From UBA5342 sp965662645 (GTDB lineage Bacteria; Bacteroidota; Bacteroidia; Bacteroidales; UBA5342): a stretch of DNA of 64,000 nt. Positions 51,566 to 59,507 of the stretch are shown in pieces. Where the stretch lies: positions 1 to 64,000 of the forward strand of contig CBFIII010000003.1 in NCBI GenBank assembly GCA_965662645.1, in the 5' to 3' direction. A program made the position numbers and the translations under genes. Positions within the stretch are counted from its first letter, which is position 1. Every line of letters begins with the position of its first letter. A model generated the notes under the pieces. It did not search any database. It was not told where the DNA came from and worked only from the letters and a program-made list of their open reading frames with translations.

Positions 51566-52843
51566 TTATAGTGCTACTTTTATAGCACCTTTAGAGCGTA
51601 TAAAAAGTTTGTGGCAATTTCCTTCGCCAAATACGTGTTCTAATGTAGAGATATATTTATCAAGAAGATCGTTAGGTACAAATGCTTGAATAGTACCAGC
51701 AAATCCTCCACCATGTACGCGCCAAGCTCCTTTGCCTTTTAGTATTTCTTCGCTAAGAGCAAGGGCAATAGCAACACTCTGGAATTTGTCATCTCCGCTA
51801 ACAGATACGTTTTGGTTGTATTCAAAAGAGCTATTACCTGAGTCAATAACCATATTTAAGAAAGATTGGAAATCGTCGGCTTCAAGTGCTTTTACCTGTT
51901 CTACCACGCGGGCATTATCACCTTGAAAATGGATAGCACGTAAGATAGCACGATCACCAACTTTTTCACGTATAGTAGGGATGGCTTCTATAATATCTTC
52001 CATAGTGGTAGGTCGTAATACTTCTTGACCTAACTCTTGTGCTACTGACTTCATTTCTGCAGGTAAAGCATTGTATTCTGCATCTAATCCACCGTGGCTA
52101 CCGCCAGTATTAGTGATTACAAGAGAATATCCTGTTTTAGCGAAATCAAAATCTAAAGCTTTAACAATAGGTGCAGATGGATCTTTGAAATCAATGGTGA
52201 TAAATCCTCCTACTGCACAAGCTGTTTGATCCATTAATCCACAAAATTTCATACAAGCATGTTCTGCTTTTTGACCAATTTTCGCATTGTCAACAGGGTC
52301 TAGCTTACCGTCGTTGAAAAGGTAGCTAAAGATAGCTCCTATCAATACTTCGAAAGAGGCTGAAGAGCTAAGACCTGAGCCTTCTGGTACACGACCTTCG
52401 ATAACAGCATTAAAGCCGCCAATCGTTAAGCCTAAGTCTTTAATGCCTTTAGCAATTGCTTTCACAAGGTTAGTAGGGGTTACGCCTGATTCTGTTATTT
52501 CTAGGTCAGAAAGGTCAACCTCAAATGCTGGAAAACCTTCTGACTTTATTTTTACGATATCGGTACCGTTAGCTGCTGCTACAGCAATGTTGTCAAGGTT
52601 TACAGCTCCTGCCAATACGCGACCAAATTGGTGATCGGTATGATTACCACCTACTTCAGTACGTCCTGGAGAAGAGAAAAGAGATACGTCTTCTGTTCCG
52701 TAAATGTCTTTGAAGTTATTCATCCACAATTCATAACGTTCTGCTTGAGATGCTAATATTTCTGCGTCTGTTCCGTAAATCTCATTGAAAAATGGGTTGT
52801 TACCTTTATTTATTTTTTTTATTAATGATGCAATTGTTGCCAT
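51566..52843 (-). CDS. galK: galactokinase
   Basis: 425 residues, GHMP kinase fold, phosphorylating galactose to galactose-1-phosphate. The signature FSSPGRTEVGGNHTDHQFGR (about 55-75) binds the sugar. The ATP loop is GRVPEGSGLSSSASFEVLIG (about 150) and the C-terminal GGGFAGTIQAFV motif closes the site. The catalytic Asp is in CGLMDQTACAVGG. It is longer than the E. coli enzyme (382) mainly by an N-terminal extension, as is usual in Bacteroidota. The upstream region carries three AAGTGT-type repeats (52874-52914). Cytoplasmic; first step of the Leloir pathway, followed by GalT. Confidence 0.96.
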   Translation of the reverse strand: MATIASLIKKINKGNNPFFNEIYGTDAEILASQAERYELWMNNFKDIYGTEDVSLFSSPGRTEVGGNHTDHQFGRVLAGAVNLDNIAVAAANGTDIVKIKSEGFPAFEVDLSDLEITESGVTPTNLVKAIAKGIKDLGLTIGGFNAVIEGRVPEGSGLSSSASFEVLIGAIFSYLFNDGKLDPVDNAKIGQKAEHACMKFCGLMDQTACAVGGFITIDFKDPSAPIVKALDFDFAKTGYSLVITNTGGSHGGLDAEYNALPAEMKSVAQELGQEVLRPTTMEDIIEAIPTIREKVGDRAILRAIHFQGDNARVVEQVKALEADDFQSFLNMVIDSGNSSFEYNQNVSVSGDDKFQSVAIALALSEEILKGKGAWRVHGGGFAGTIQAFVPNDLLDKYISTLEHVFGEGNCHKLFIRSKGAIKVAL

Positions 52844-52873
52844 AAGTTGAGTGTGTTAATAGTTAAAATTTAA

Positions 52874-52914
52874 AAGTGTTTTAAGTATGATAAAGTGTAC
52901 TTAAGTGTCTTAAG
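52874..52914. promoter_or_regulatory. three AAGTGT(N)TTAAG repeats upstream of galK
   Basis: AAGTGTTTTAAG (52874-52885), AAGTGTACTTAAG (52893-52905) and AAGTGTCTTAAG (52903-52914) lie 31-71 bp upstream of the galK start. The last recurs exactly inverted at 53339-53350, just past galT. They are likely binding sites of a sugar-responsive regulator, not encoded in the window. Confidence 0.45.
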
Positions 52915-52940
52915 TTAATTGTTTTTTGTAATGTGTTGGT

Positions 52941-53303
52941 CTAAGCTTGTTTGTGCTTTGTTTTGTTGTATGTAGAGGTGAAAATTGCTAATAATTCTTT
53001 ACATTCATTTAATGTTGGCTGTAATTCAAAATTAGAAATCCAATTCATATCTTGAATTATTTTTAACCAATATACGGTTTCACTAGCTTCTCCTTCTGAA
53101 ATCCTAATTTTATTTACAAAATCAGCTTTGCTTTTAGATCTATTTGCTTCTCTATTATTGGCTTCAATACTTGTCCCCGATTTGGAAATTTGATATTTAA
53201 TAACTTTTGCCTCAGGATTGTCTGGAAGTTCTGTCGAGACTTTAAGAATCATTATTGCAAACGTTCGTTTTTCTAAAATTTTAGCAAATTATTTATTATC
53301 CAT
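52941..53303 (-). pseudogene. four-helix-bundle protein (23S rRNA intervening-sequence type), damaged start
   Basis: The frame YQISKSGTSIEANNREANRS then KSKADFVNKIRISEGEASET and VYWLKII is the conserved part of the S23/four-helix-bundle family. The normal N-terminus begins at ATG 53303-53301 (MDNK) but TAA follows at 53291-53289, and the rest of helix 1 (FAKILEKRTFAIM) continues in frame after it. So one extra in-frame stop, apparently a TAA triplet insertion, breaks the start. Translation from ATG 53252 would give 103 residues without the first half of helix 1. Families of this kind appear as strays in Bacteroidota chromosomes. It sits between galK and galT, flanked by 12-bp inverted repeats. 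Confidence 0.7.
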
Positions 53304-53338
53304 AGAAGTAAGAAATTTACATTAAAATTGAATACTAG

Positions 53339-53350
53339 CTTAAGACACTT
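53339..53350. repeat. inverted copy of AAGTGTCTTAAG
   Basis: CTTAAGACACTT, the exact reverse complement of 52903-52914. It lies nine bases beyond the galT stop codon. Together the two bracket the S23-like ORF. Confidence 0.65.
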
Positions 53351-53359
53351 TAAATACTT

Positions 53360-54406
53360 TTATTGTTGTTTATAATGAACATTTGATAATTCGCGTAAAC
53401 GGGCAGCAGCACTTTCAGCAGTAATGTCGCGTTGTGGTGTCGCTAGCATTTCGTAGCCTACCATGAATTTTTTTACGGAGGCTGAACGTAGTAAAGGAGG
53501 ATAGAACATCATATGCATATGCCATTCTGGATAGTCTTTACCATCGGTTGGTGCTTGATGAATACCGGCAGAATACGCAAATGATGCTTCAAATAAGTTA
53601 TCATATTTTACGGTCAATTGCTTGTACATATCAGCGAAGTCGTCTTTTTCTTGTTCTGTTAATCCAAGGACATTACTAACAGCACGCTTAGGAACTATCA
53701 TAGCTTCAAAAGGCCATACTGCCCAGAATGGAACAAGAGCTACGAAGGTGTCATTTTCAGCTACAATACGGTCTTTTTTTTCAAGTTCTTTAGCTACATA
53801 GTCAGATAGAAGGGTCCTGCCTTTTTTCTCGAAGTAGGCTTTTTGATTCTCTCCTTTCTTTACGGGTTCTGTAGGAATGTTTTTTGATGACCAAATTTGT
53901 CCATGAGGATGAGGATTGCTACATCCCATAATGGCACCTTTGTTTTCGAATATCTGAACGTAGTTGATGTCATTTTTAGATCCTAGTTCTTTGTATTCTT
54001 TGCACCATACATCCACAACTTTGCGGATTGATGCTACTTCCATTTCAGGAATCGTTAAATCATGACGTGGAGAGAAACAAATAACTTTACAGATGCCACT
54101 TTCACTTTCAGCTTTAAATAAATCATCTTCGTCTATACCACCTAAAGGGGTGTCAGAAAGGAGGGCTGAGAAATCATTTGTAAAAACAAAGGTGTCTTTG
54201 TAGTCAGGATTCCTTTCGCCACCTATTCGCTCATTGCCAGCGCATAAATAACATTTTGGATCGTACTTTGGACGTTTGTCTTCTTGTGGTTTTTCTACTT
54301 GTCCTTGCCAAGGACGTTTGGAACGGTGAGGCGAAACTAAGATGTATTCTCCTGTTAATGGGTTTAACCGTCTGTGGGAATGGTCTTCCAAATTAAATTG
54401 TGACAT
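53360..54406 (-). CDS. galT: galactose-1-phosphate uridylyltransferase
   Basis: 348 residues from ATG 54406 (MSQFNLEDHSHRRLNPLTGE); the frame extends 13 codons upstream but the family starts here. GalT swaps UMP between UDP-glucose and galactose-1-phosphate. CYLCAGNERIGG holds the zinc cysteines, the active-site HPH lies in MGCSNPHPHGQIWSS, followed by the second HIT-like HQAPTDGKDYPEWHMHMMFY with the zinc/uridyl His residues. It is the first gene of the gal set; the promoter element at 54441-54471 is 35 bp upstream. UDP-galactose 4-epimerase (galE) is not in the window. Confidence 0.95.
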   Translation of the reverse strand: MSQFNLEDHSHRRLNPLTGEYILVSPHRSKRPWQGQVEKPQEDKRPKYDPKCYLCAGNERIGGERNPDYKDTFVFTNDFSALLSDTPLGGIDEDDLFKAESESGICKVICFSPRHDLTIPEMEVASIRKVVDVWCKEYKELGSKNDINYVQIFENKGAIMGCSNPHPHGQIWSSKNIPTEPVKKGENQKAYFEKKGRTLLSDYVAKELEKKDRIVAENDTFVALVPFWAVWPFEAMIVPKRAVSNVLGLTEQEKDDFADMYKQLTVKYDNLFEASFAYSAGIHQAPTDGKDYPEWHMHMMFYPPLLRSASVKKFMVGYEMLATPQRDITAESAAARLRELSNVHYKQQ

Positions 54407-54440
54407 TAAATATAATTTTTTGAGAAATGTTTTTTTGCAG

Positions 54441-54471
54441 GACAAATGTGGCTAAATTATCTGAAAAATCC
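54441..54471 (-). promoter_or_regulatory. element shared with MFS gene 1 upstream region, copy 2
   Basis: GACAAATGTGGCTAAATTAT then CTGAAAAATCC. Coding strand: GGATTTTTCAGATAATTTAG then CCACATTTGTC. The CACATTTG part resembles a -7 TAnnTTTG element with the first base changed. Its distance to galT (35 bp) fits a promoter. Confidence 0.5.
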
Positions 54472-54741
54472 TAGAACTAAAGCTATGAAAAGAAGTCCTA
54501 AAAGGGCTCTCTGATGTGAATAATGTGTTTTAGACGGGAAAATTGTACAATATGACAGAAAATTTATACTTTTTATATCTTGATTTGTACGTAGAGTATG
54601 CGATCTGGGGGGCTAAAATTAAAAGTTAAACGTGTTATCCTTGTTTTGACATCGAAATAACTTAAATTGGGGAGTGAGATTTTGAATTGTTTTTTTTGAA
54701 TGAGTCAACAATCTCGGGGAAAGATCACGAGGCCTTTAGTT

Positions 54742-54800
54742 GAAGAATATTTATTATTAGCAGCAAGCTACGGAGAATTAACCCCACAATGTGGGATTAA
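54742..54800 (+). repeat. ~90-bp dispersed repeat, partial copy E
   Basis: GAAGAATATTTATTATTAGC then AGCAAGCTACGGAGAATTAA and CCCCACAATGTGGGATTAA: right two-thirds of the family in forward orientation, next to the TonB receptor terminator. Confidence 0.65.
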
Positions 54801-54806
54801 AACATC

Positions 54807-54858
54807 AAAAAGACACAGGTAAATAAGTGTTTTTACTCTTATGTTAGCTGTGTCTTTT
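54807..54858 (-). terminator. terminator of TonB receptor 2
   Basis: AAAAGACACAG and CTGTGTCTTTT form a stem; the A-run at the left becomes a U-run on the minus strand. About 40 bp past the stop codon. Confidence 0.7.
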
Positions 54859-54898
54859 AAGGTGTGGATTGGGTGTTTTTTTTATACTAGATCATTTT

Positions 54899-57301
54899 TT
54901 ATAAAAAATTGCCAAATTTAATGCTGAAATAAACGGTTCTGGGATTTGTAGGGCCGTAAACATATGCAGGGTCACGATTTTCACCACGATCAAAATCTGA
55001 TTGGTAAGCGTTGAATATGTTTTTAACACCTGTCGCAAATTCTACTGATGCGCCATTGAGTTTGTATTTGTAGCTTATTTTTGATCCTAATTCCAAAAAG
55101 GAATCGGACTCGCGTAATTCTCCATCACTATTTTCTGTGCCAAAGTAAGGAACTAACATATTGCCTGTATAATTACCCGTTGTTGATAAACAGAAGTTCT
55201 TATGAAAGTCCCAATCTATGGCAAAGAAACCATAGTTGTCAGGGGTACGGAAAAAGCTTTTCTCATTAAAGTCTTCTTGTGGGTTTTCAAATGCGCTCTT
55301 TTGTATGGTGAACCCCGAACTTAAAGAGATATTATTCATAGGTTTTATTTTAAGTTCTATATTAATACCTTGAACTGCAGCTCCTCCATCCGAGTTGATA
55401 CGGGTGTATATCACATTGCCATCCGAATCTGCATCTCCTATGTCTGATGAGAAGGCATCAATAAGTCGGGTGTAGAATCCTTCGATTAGAAGACCAGTAT
55501 AAACATTACCAATCATTTTATTATAATCGACAGAAGCCATAAAGCTATGACTGGTTTCTTGCGTTAAATTGTCAGAATTGACATGAGTGACTTTACGAGC
55601 TTGAGAGGTTTCTATGTGCAAATCTTCATCATAAATTTGAGGAGCTCTATAGCCTTGAGAATAGCTGGTGCGTAATTGTAAATCCTTAGTAATATTGTAC
55701 ATCACACTTAGTCGAGGACTTAATACATCACCAATTTCTTTCTCTCCTCCTTCTGTTAAATCTGTAATGTTATAATGGTCATATCGTAATCCTGCTGATA
55801 TCTTTAAGGGACCAAATCGTTGTTCATATTGAGTAAAAACACCTGTTGTAATAGATCTTTGATCGGCAATCGTGTTATTTGTAGTGTGAGGAATGCTTTG
55901 GATGGAGTCTCCTGCTATCACTGCATTTGCATAATCAGGATGGCCTAATTTTTTATCGTTTAAGAAATCACCGGTATTTTCTATACCAGAAACTAAACTC
56001 GCATTATTATTAAAAAGAGCTTTGTATTGTGCTCCCATATTATAAGTTTTGCCAGTTGTATAGCCATAGTCGCTCACAGATTGCCCAGCGCCATAGTAGG
56101 AGTCTCTATCTAAGAGTTGTCCTGAAGCATAAATACTAAGAAGGTCATATTCTCGAAAAAAATGTTCATACGTTAAAGCTGCTACTTTCATTTCATGAGT
56201 TAAGGCTTCTGCAATGTCTCTCTCGTGTAGTGGATAGTCTTGCTTGTTTCCTCCATTTCTTTCTTCGTGAATGGCGAAAAAGTCCAAGGCTAACTTGTCT
56301 CTATAAGAGAAACGGTGAAATGCCCTGGCGCCAAAAGTGATATTCTCTAATGGTGCTATTTCTGAATAAGTATCATCATTAGCATCGAAAGCTTCTCTTT
56401 TGCGGGTGAAGCCATAAACTGACATTCCTGATTTGCTATCATCAGATATAACAGAACCATTAAAGTTAATAGAGTAATCTGATGTAGGACCGCCTGAACC
56501 ATCTACACCTACACCAGTAAGGCCATAGTTGAAACCGCCTTGATAGGTGTTGCTGATGGGATCTTTTAATATGATATTAATAGTCCCCGCAATAGCATTA
56601 CTGCCAAAGAGGGCTGAGCCGCCACCGCGTACTACTTCTACACGTTCTATCATTGTTGTAGGTAATAACTCTAATCCGTAAACGCCTGCTAATCCACTAA
56701 ATATAGGACGGCTATTGATGAGTATTTGTGAGTAGGGGCCTTCCATACCATTCATCCGTACTTGTGAAAAACCACAGTTTTGGCAGTTGTTCTCTAAGCG
56801 TAATCCTGGTGTGAAATTTAACCCTTCTCCTAATGTGATGGATTGTGTGGTGCTAAATAATTTGGGCGAAATGGTGTTTACGATGACTGAGGCATCTGTT
56901 CTTTTTTGTGCACTACGATTTGCTGATATTACAATCTCGTCTAGATTTAAAACGTCTTCTTCGAGTTCGAATTTTATTTCTTTTGTTTTGTCTTTTTCGA
57001 TGAGTATTGTTTTTTCTTTTGATTTGTAACCTATCATAGAAACAACAAGTGTATGTTCTCCTTCTGGAAGATTAATGAGCTGAAAGTGACCTGTTTCGTC
57101 CGTTGTAGTGCCAAAAGTACTTCCTTTTATCATAATGGTGGCAAAGGGAATATGTTCGTCGCAGCATTTTACATGGCCAATAAGATTAGCATCTGTTTTT
57201 TCTTTTTTTTCTACAGTAACGGGATTTACTGGTGTGTCGGCAAAACTAGATATGAAAAAGGTGTTCAATAGCAAAGCTATTGTTATAATATATTTATTCA
57301 T
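54899..57301 (-). CDS. TonB-dependent receptor, likely for metal or metal complex
   Basis: 800 residues. Signal peptide (about 1-21, ending SFA), CarboxypepD_reg-like domain (about 38-115), plug (about 130-245), and an outer-membrane barrel ending NPRTVYFSIKFGNFL. The plug contains ENNCQNCGFSQVRMNGMEGP and YGLELLPTTMIERVEVVRGG, a conserved Cys-pair-containing signature of a Bacteroidota receptor group that I associate with metal, haem or corrinoid uptake. The next gene on this strand (upstream, 57694) encodes a His-rich membrane protein, and a corrinoid adenosyltransferase follows; this supports a metal or cobalamin substrate by inference. No cobalamin riboswitch motif was seen upstream. The dispersed repeat F lies in its upstream region. 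Confidence 0.9.
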   Translation of the reverse strand: MNKYIITIALLLNTFFISSFADTPVNPVTVEKKEKTDANLIGHVKCCDEHIPFATIMIKGSTFGTTTDETGHFQLINLPEGEHTLVVSMIGYKSKEKTILIEKDKTKEIKFELEEDVLNLDEIVISANRSAQKRTDASVIVNTISPKLFSTTQSITLGEGLNFTPGLRLENNCQNCGFSQVRMNGMEGPYSQILINSRPIFSGLAGVYGLELLPTTMIERVEVVRGGGSALFGSNAIAGTINIILKDPISNTYQGGFNYGLTGVGVDGSGGPTSDYSINFNGSVISDDSKSGMSVYGFTRKREAFDANDDTYSEIAPLENITFGARAFHRFSYRDKLALDFFAIHEERNGGNKQDYPLHERDIAEALTHEMKVAALTYEHFFREYDLLSIYASGQLLDRDSYYGAGQSVSDYGYTTGKTYNMGAQYKALFNNNASLVSGIENTGDFLNDKKLGHPDYANAVIAGDSIQSIPHTTNNTIADQRSITTGVFTQYEQRFGPLKISAGLRYDHYNITDLTEGGEKEIGDVLSPRLSVMYNITKDLQLRTSYSQGYRAPQIYDEDLHIETSQARKVTHVNSDNLTQETSHSFMASVDYNKMIGNVYTGLLIEGFYTRLIDAFSSDIGDADSDGNVIYTRINSDGGAAVQGINIELKIKPMNNISLSSGFTIQKSAFENPQEDFNEKSFFRTPDNYGFFAIDWDFHKNFCLSTTGNYTGNMLVPYFGTENSDGELRESDSFLELGSKISYKYKLNGASVEFATGVKNIFNAYQSDFDRGENRDPAYVYGPTNPRTVYFSIKFGNFL

Positions 57302-57693
57302 TAGGATCTTAGATTGTTGTATTTTTTTTATTTCAAAAAAAAGTATAGTTTTATTTCTATACAGAAAATTCAGGAAGTTAAGGAGTGGTGTTTTTTGACG
57401 CCTTTTTCACAAGCTTAATTGATGATCTTTAAATGCATATAAGTGATTACAGTCATTCTTCGAATGATTTTAAAATATTGAATGAATGCTCCCACTGCAA
57501 GCAGACGAAGTATCAATTCAAAACACTTTTTTATTCGCAGCAAGTTGCTGGGAATTAAACCCACCATGTGGAATTAATTATTATATGCTTTCAGATCTTT
57601 AGCTTGGTGTATTCTAAATATCTCTAAGTATAAATATTTACTTATCGTTAGAAATTATTACAACACGTCATAAACTCTTTAACATTTCTTGTT
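57302..57693. other. intergenic upstream of TonB receptor 2
   Basis: 392 bp. It contains GTATAG-ttttattt-CTATAC (57343-57362), a possible operator just upstream of the receptor start, and a full ~90-bp repeat (copy F). No gene. Confidence 0.5.
57488..57577 (+). repeat. ~90-bp dispersed repeat, copy F (full, diverged)
   Basis: GCTCCCACTGCAAGCAGACG, AAGTATCAATTCAAAACAC, TTTTTTATTCGCAGCAAGTT, GCTGGGAATTAAA and CCCACCATGTGGAATTAA. Full-length, with mutations in both hairpins relative to copy C, so it is older. Confidence 0.75.
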
Positions 57694-58065
57694 TTATAAG
57701 AAATAAAATATGGGAGGAGCGCGACCTTGGATGTGTTTAACGTCGCAGATTTCTTTATGGCACACTAATAAGTTGTATGACCAGTGATAAAATGGTACTA
57801 ATAATAAGGTAAGTATTATAAATAAGCTTACAAAAAGATGCGTGATATGCCTAAGAATAATAGAATCTTGTACGCTATGATGGTGATCTTTGAGGGGGGC
57901 AGAATCACTCGTCCGATTATAGGGATGAGCGTGTGTAATAATGGTGCCATCAGACAACTGATGTGAGTGAATATTGACACTTTGGTTGAGACAGAGCAAT
58001 CCTATTACTGCTACTAAGAAGATAGCAGTACATTTTAAAAGTATATTTTTAAGCTTCTGTTTCAT
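57694..58065 (-). CDS. His-rich small membrane protein
   Basis: 123 residues. A hydrophobic N-terminal segment (about 9-29, LLKCTAIFLVAVIGLLCLN) is a signal or membrane anchor. It is followed by a His-rich stretch, VNIHSHQLSDGTIITHAHPY then LKDHHHSVQDS (about 30-70), and a second membrane segment (about 75-95, HLFVSLFIILTLLLVPFYHW). Spaced HxH and HHH groups suggest binding of Zn, Ni, Co or Cu at the outer face of the membrane. I do not know a named family. It lies between the TonB receptor and the corrinoid adenosyltransferase on the same strand, so the three may be a metal or corrinoid uptake group (inference). Confidence 0.75.
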   Translation of the reverse strand: MKQKLKNILLKCTAIFLVAVIGLLCLNQSVNIHSHQLSDGTIITHAHPYNRTSDSAPLKDHHHSVQDSIILRHITHLFVSLFIILTLLLVPFYHWSYNLLVCHKEICDVKHIQGRAPPIFYFL

Positions 58066-58131
58066 TTATGATGCAAAAGTAGTGAATATTGGCTGTCTTA
58101 CAATAGCTATTAATAGTGGTTTTGTATGCAT

Positions 58132-58671
58132 TTAATACTCAATTCCTTCACGAGCTCCTACACCTATGCGGAAGTAATGTTTTGTTTCTTGCATATGTGT
58201 GACTACATCAGCTATCTGTATGAGTTCGTAAGGAGCATAACGTCCTGTGATGATTAGCTCACAGCGGAGTGGTTTGCTTTTTATGACTTCTATAAGTTCT
58301 TCAAGGCTAAATAAACGGTATAAAAGAGCTATGCATGCTTCGTCTAAGATGACCATATCATATTGGTCTTCTTTTAAGATGCTTCTGATATTTTCTAGTC
58401 CTTTGCGTGCTGATGCAATGTCTTCTTTTCCAGGACTATGTTCGATGAAACAGTCAAGGCCATATTGCTCGGTTGTAATGTTAGGAATGAATTTATCTAT
58501 CGCTTTTATTTCAGAATATATTTTGCCTTTGGCAAATTGTCCTATGAATATGTGTTTGTTTGCTCCTGCTGCTCTTAATGCTAGACCAAAGGCTGCCGTT
58601 GTTTTACCTTTCCCTTCTCCTGTGTAAAGGTGGATATATCCTTGGTTCTGTGTGGGGAGTGATACTTCCAT
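58132..58671 (-). CDS. cobO: cob(I)alamin/corrinoid adenosyltransferase (CobA/BtuR type)
   Basis: 179 residues of the CobA/CobO/BtuR family, which attach the 5'-deoxyadenosyl group to Co(I) corrinoids to make coenzyme B12. The P-loop is YTGEGKGKTTAAFGLALRAA (about 16-35). DMVILDEACIALLY is the Walker B region with the conserved Glu; ITGRYAPYELIQIADVVTHM matches the family's later block. Cytoplasmic. The gene is preceded by a terminator, so it starts its own transcription; the His-rich gene follows after 67 bp. Confidence 0.93.
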   Translation of the reverse strand: MEVSLPTQNQGYIHLYTGEGKGKTTAAFGLALRAAGANKHIFIGQFAKGKIYSEIKAIDKFIPNITTEQYGLDCFIEHSPGKEDIASARKGLENIRSILKEDQYDMVILDEACIALLYRLFSLEELIEVIKSKPLRCELIITGRYAPYELIQIADVVTHMQETKHYFRIGVGAREGIEY

Positions 58672-58687
58672 AATAGCGTGATAAATG

Positions 58688-58728
58688 AAAAGGAGGAAAT
58701 GACGCAGTTTATCGTATTTCCTCCTTTT
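58688..58728. terminator. bidirectional terminator
   Basis: AAAAGGAGGAAAT pairs with ATTTCCTCCTTTT with a 15-nt loop. It ends transcription of the MaoC gene on the minus strand. Confidence 0.85.
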
Positions 58729-58752
58729 TATGGTTTTTAATGGTTTATCTTT

Positions 58753-59217
58753 TTATTTGAAATGATAGAGGAAGGTCACGATGCCTTCGTATGCGGGTTT
58801 GCGTTCGCCTTTTATCTCTAGTTTCATTTTCATAAAGACTTTTGAAATGCCACGTAGATTTTTAATATCTTCTAGATAGGTAACTAAGCGTACTTCTGCT
58901 CCTTCTTTTACTGGAATGCCAAATTTGAATTTATCGATTCCGTAATTGACTAACATTTTAATGTTATTTACCTGTGTCATTTCGTACCATAGATGGGGTA
59001 CAAGAGATAGGGTGAGGTAGCCATGAGCAATGGTAGATCCAAAAGGAGTCTCTTCTTTTGCTCTTTCTGTGTCAACATGTATCCATTGATGATCTAAAGT
59101 TGCATCAGCAAATAGGTTAATCATATCTTGAGTGACTTTGATGTAAGGAGATTTTCCCAATTCTTTTCCCAGGTAACTTGCAAATTCGTCGTGACTGTTG
59201 ATGATTAATTTTTCCAT
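58753..59217 (-). CDS. MaoC-like (R)-specific enoyl-CoA hydratase
   Basis: 154 residues with the hot-dog fold. The hydratase-2 motif is visible: FADATLDHQWIHVDTERAKE then TPFGSTIAHGYLTLSLVPHL, with catalytic Asp and His (D-x-x-x-x-H). These enzymes hydrate trans-2-enoyl-CoA, or act on related acyl thioesters, in the cytoplasm. Most likely used in fatty acid or short-chain acyl-CoA metabolism. Stand-alone gene with a terminator behind it. Confidence 0.9.
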   Translation of the reverse strand: MEKLIINSHDEFASYLGKELGKSPYIKVTQDMINLFADATLDHQWIHVDTERAKEETPFGSTIAHGYLTLSLVPHLWYEMTQVNNIKMLVNYGIDKFKFGIPVKEGAEVRLVTYLEDIKNLRGISKVFMKMKLEIKGERKPAYEGIVTFLYHFK

Positions 59218-59436
59218 AGATAGATTTTGTTAGGGCTGCAAAAATAACAAAAAATGACATAAGAAGACGATGTTATTATTTTTTGGTGTGTTTTTTTTAT
59301 AAAAAAAGATCTTTTTGATTTAAAAGTTAGGTTGAAATTAAAATATTATGACATTTATTTGCTCCATTTTTACTCCTGTTTCTAATAAGGAAGAATTGGA
59401 ATCTGCAAGTTAAGGAAGGTTAAGATCTAATAATTA

Positions 59437-59469
59437 AAAAGCAGGCTCATTAATGATGAACCTGCTTAA
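59437..59469 (-). terminator. terminator of the aspartate kinase gene
   Basis: AAGCAGG (59439-59445) pairs with CCTGCTT (59461-59467), with inner TCAT/ATGA pairing and A/T flanks. About 40 bp past the stop codon. Confidence 0.75.
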
Positions 59470-59507
59470 AAATAATTGTTAATGATTAGGTGTTTAGTCT
59501 TCGGCTT

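Larger units (their letters stand above)
54407..54898. other. intergenic upstream of galT
   Basis: 492 bp between galT and the TonB receptor, both on the minus strand. It contains the shared gal element, a partial ~90-bp repeat (copy E) and the receptor's terminator. Nothing else is recognisable. Confidence 0.5.

Noticed and set aside
57302..57693. Cobalamin riboswitch upstream of the TonB receptor
   Set aside because: No B12-box-like or conserved core sequence could be found on the minus strand.
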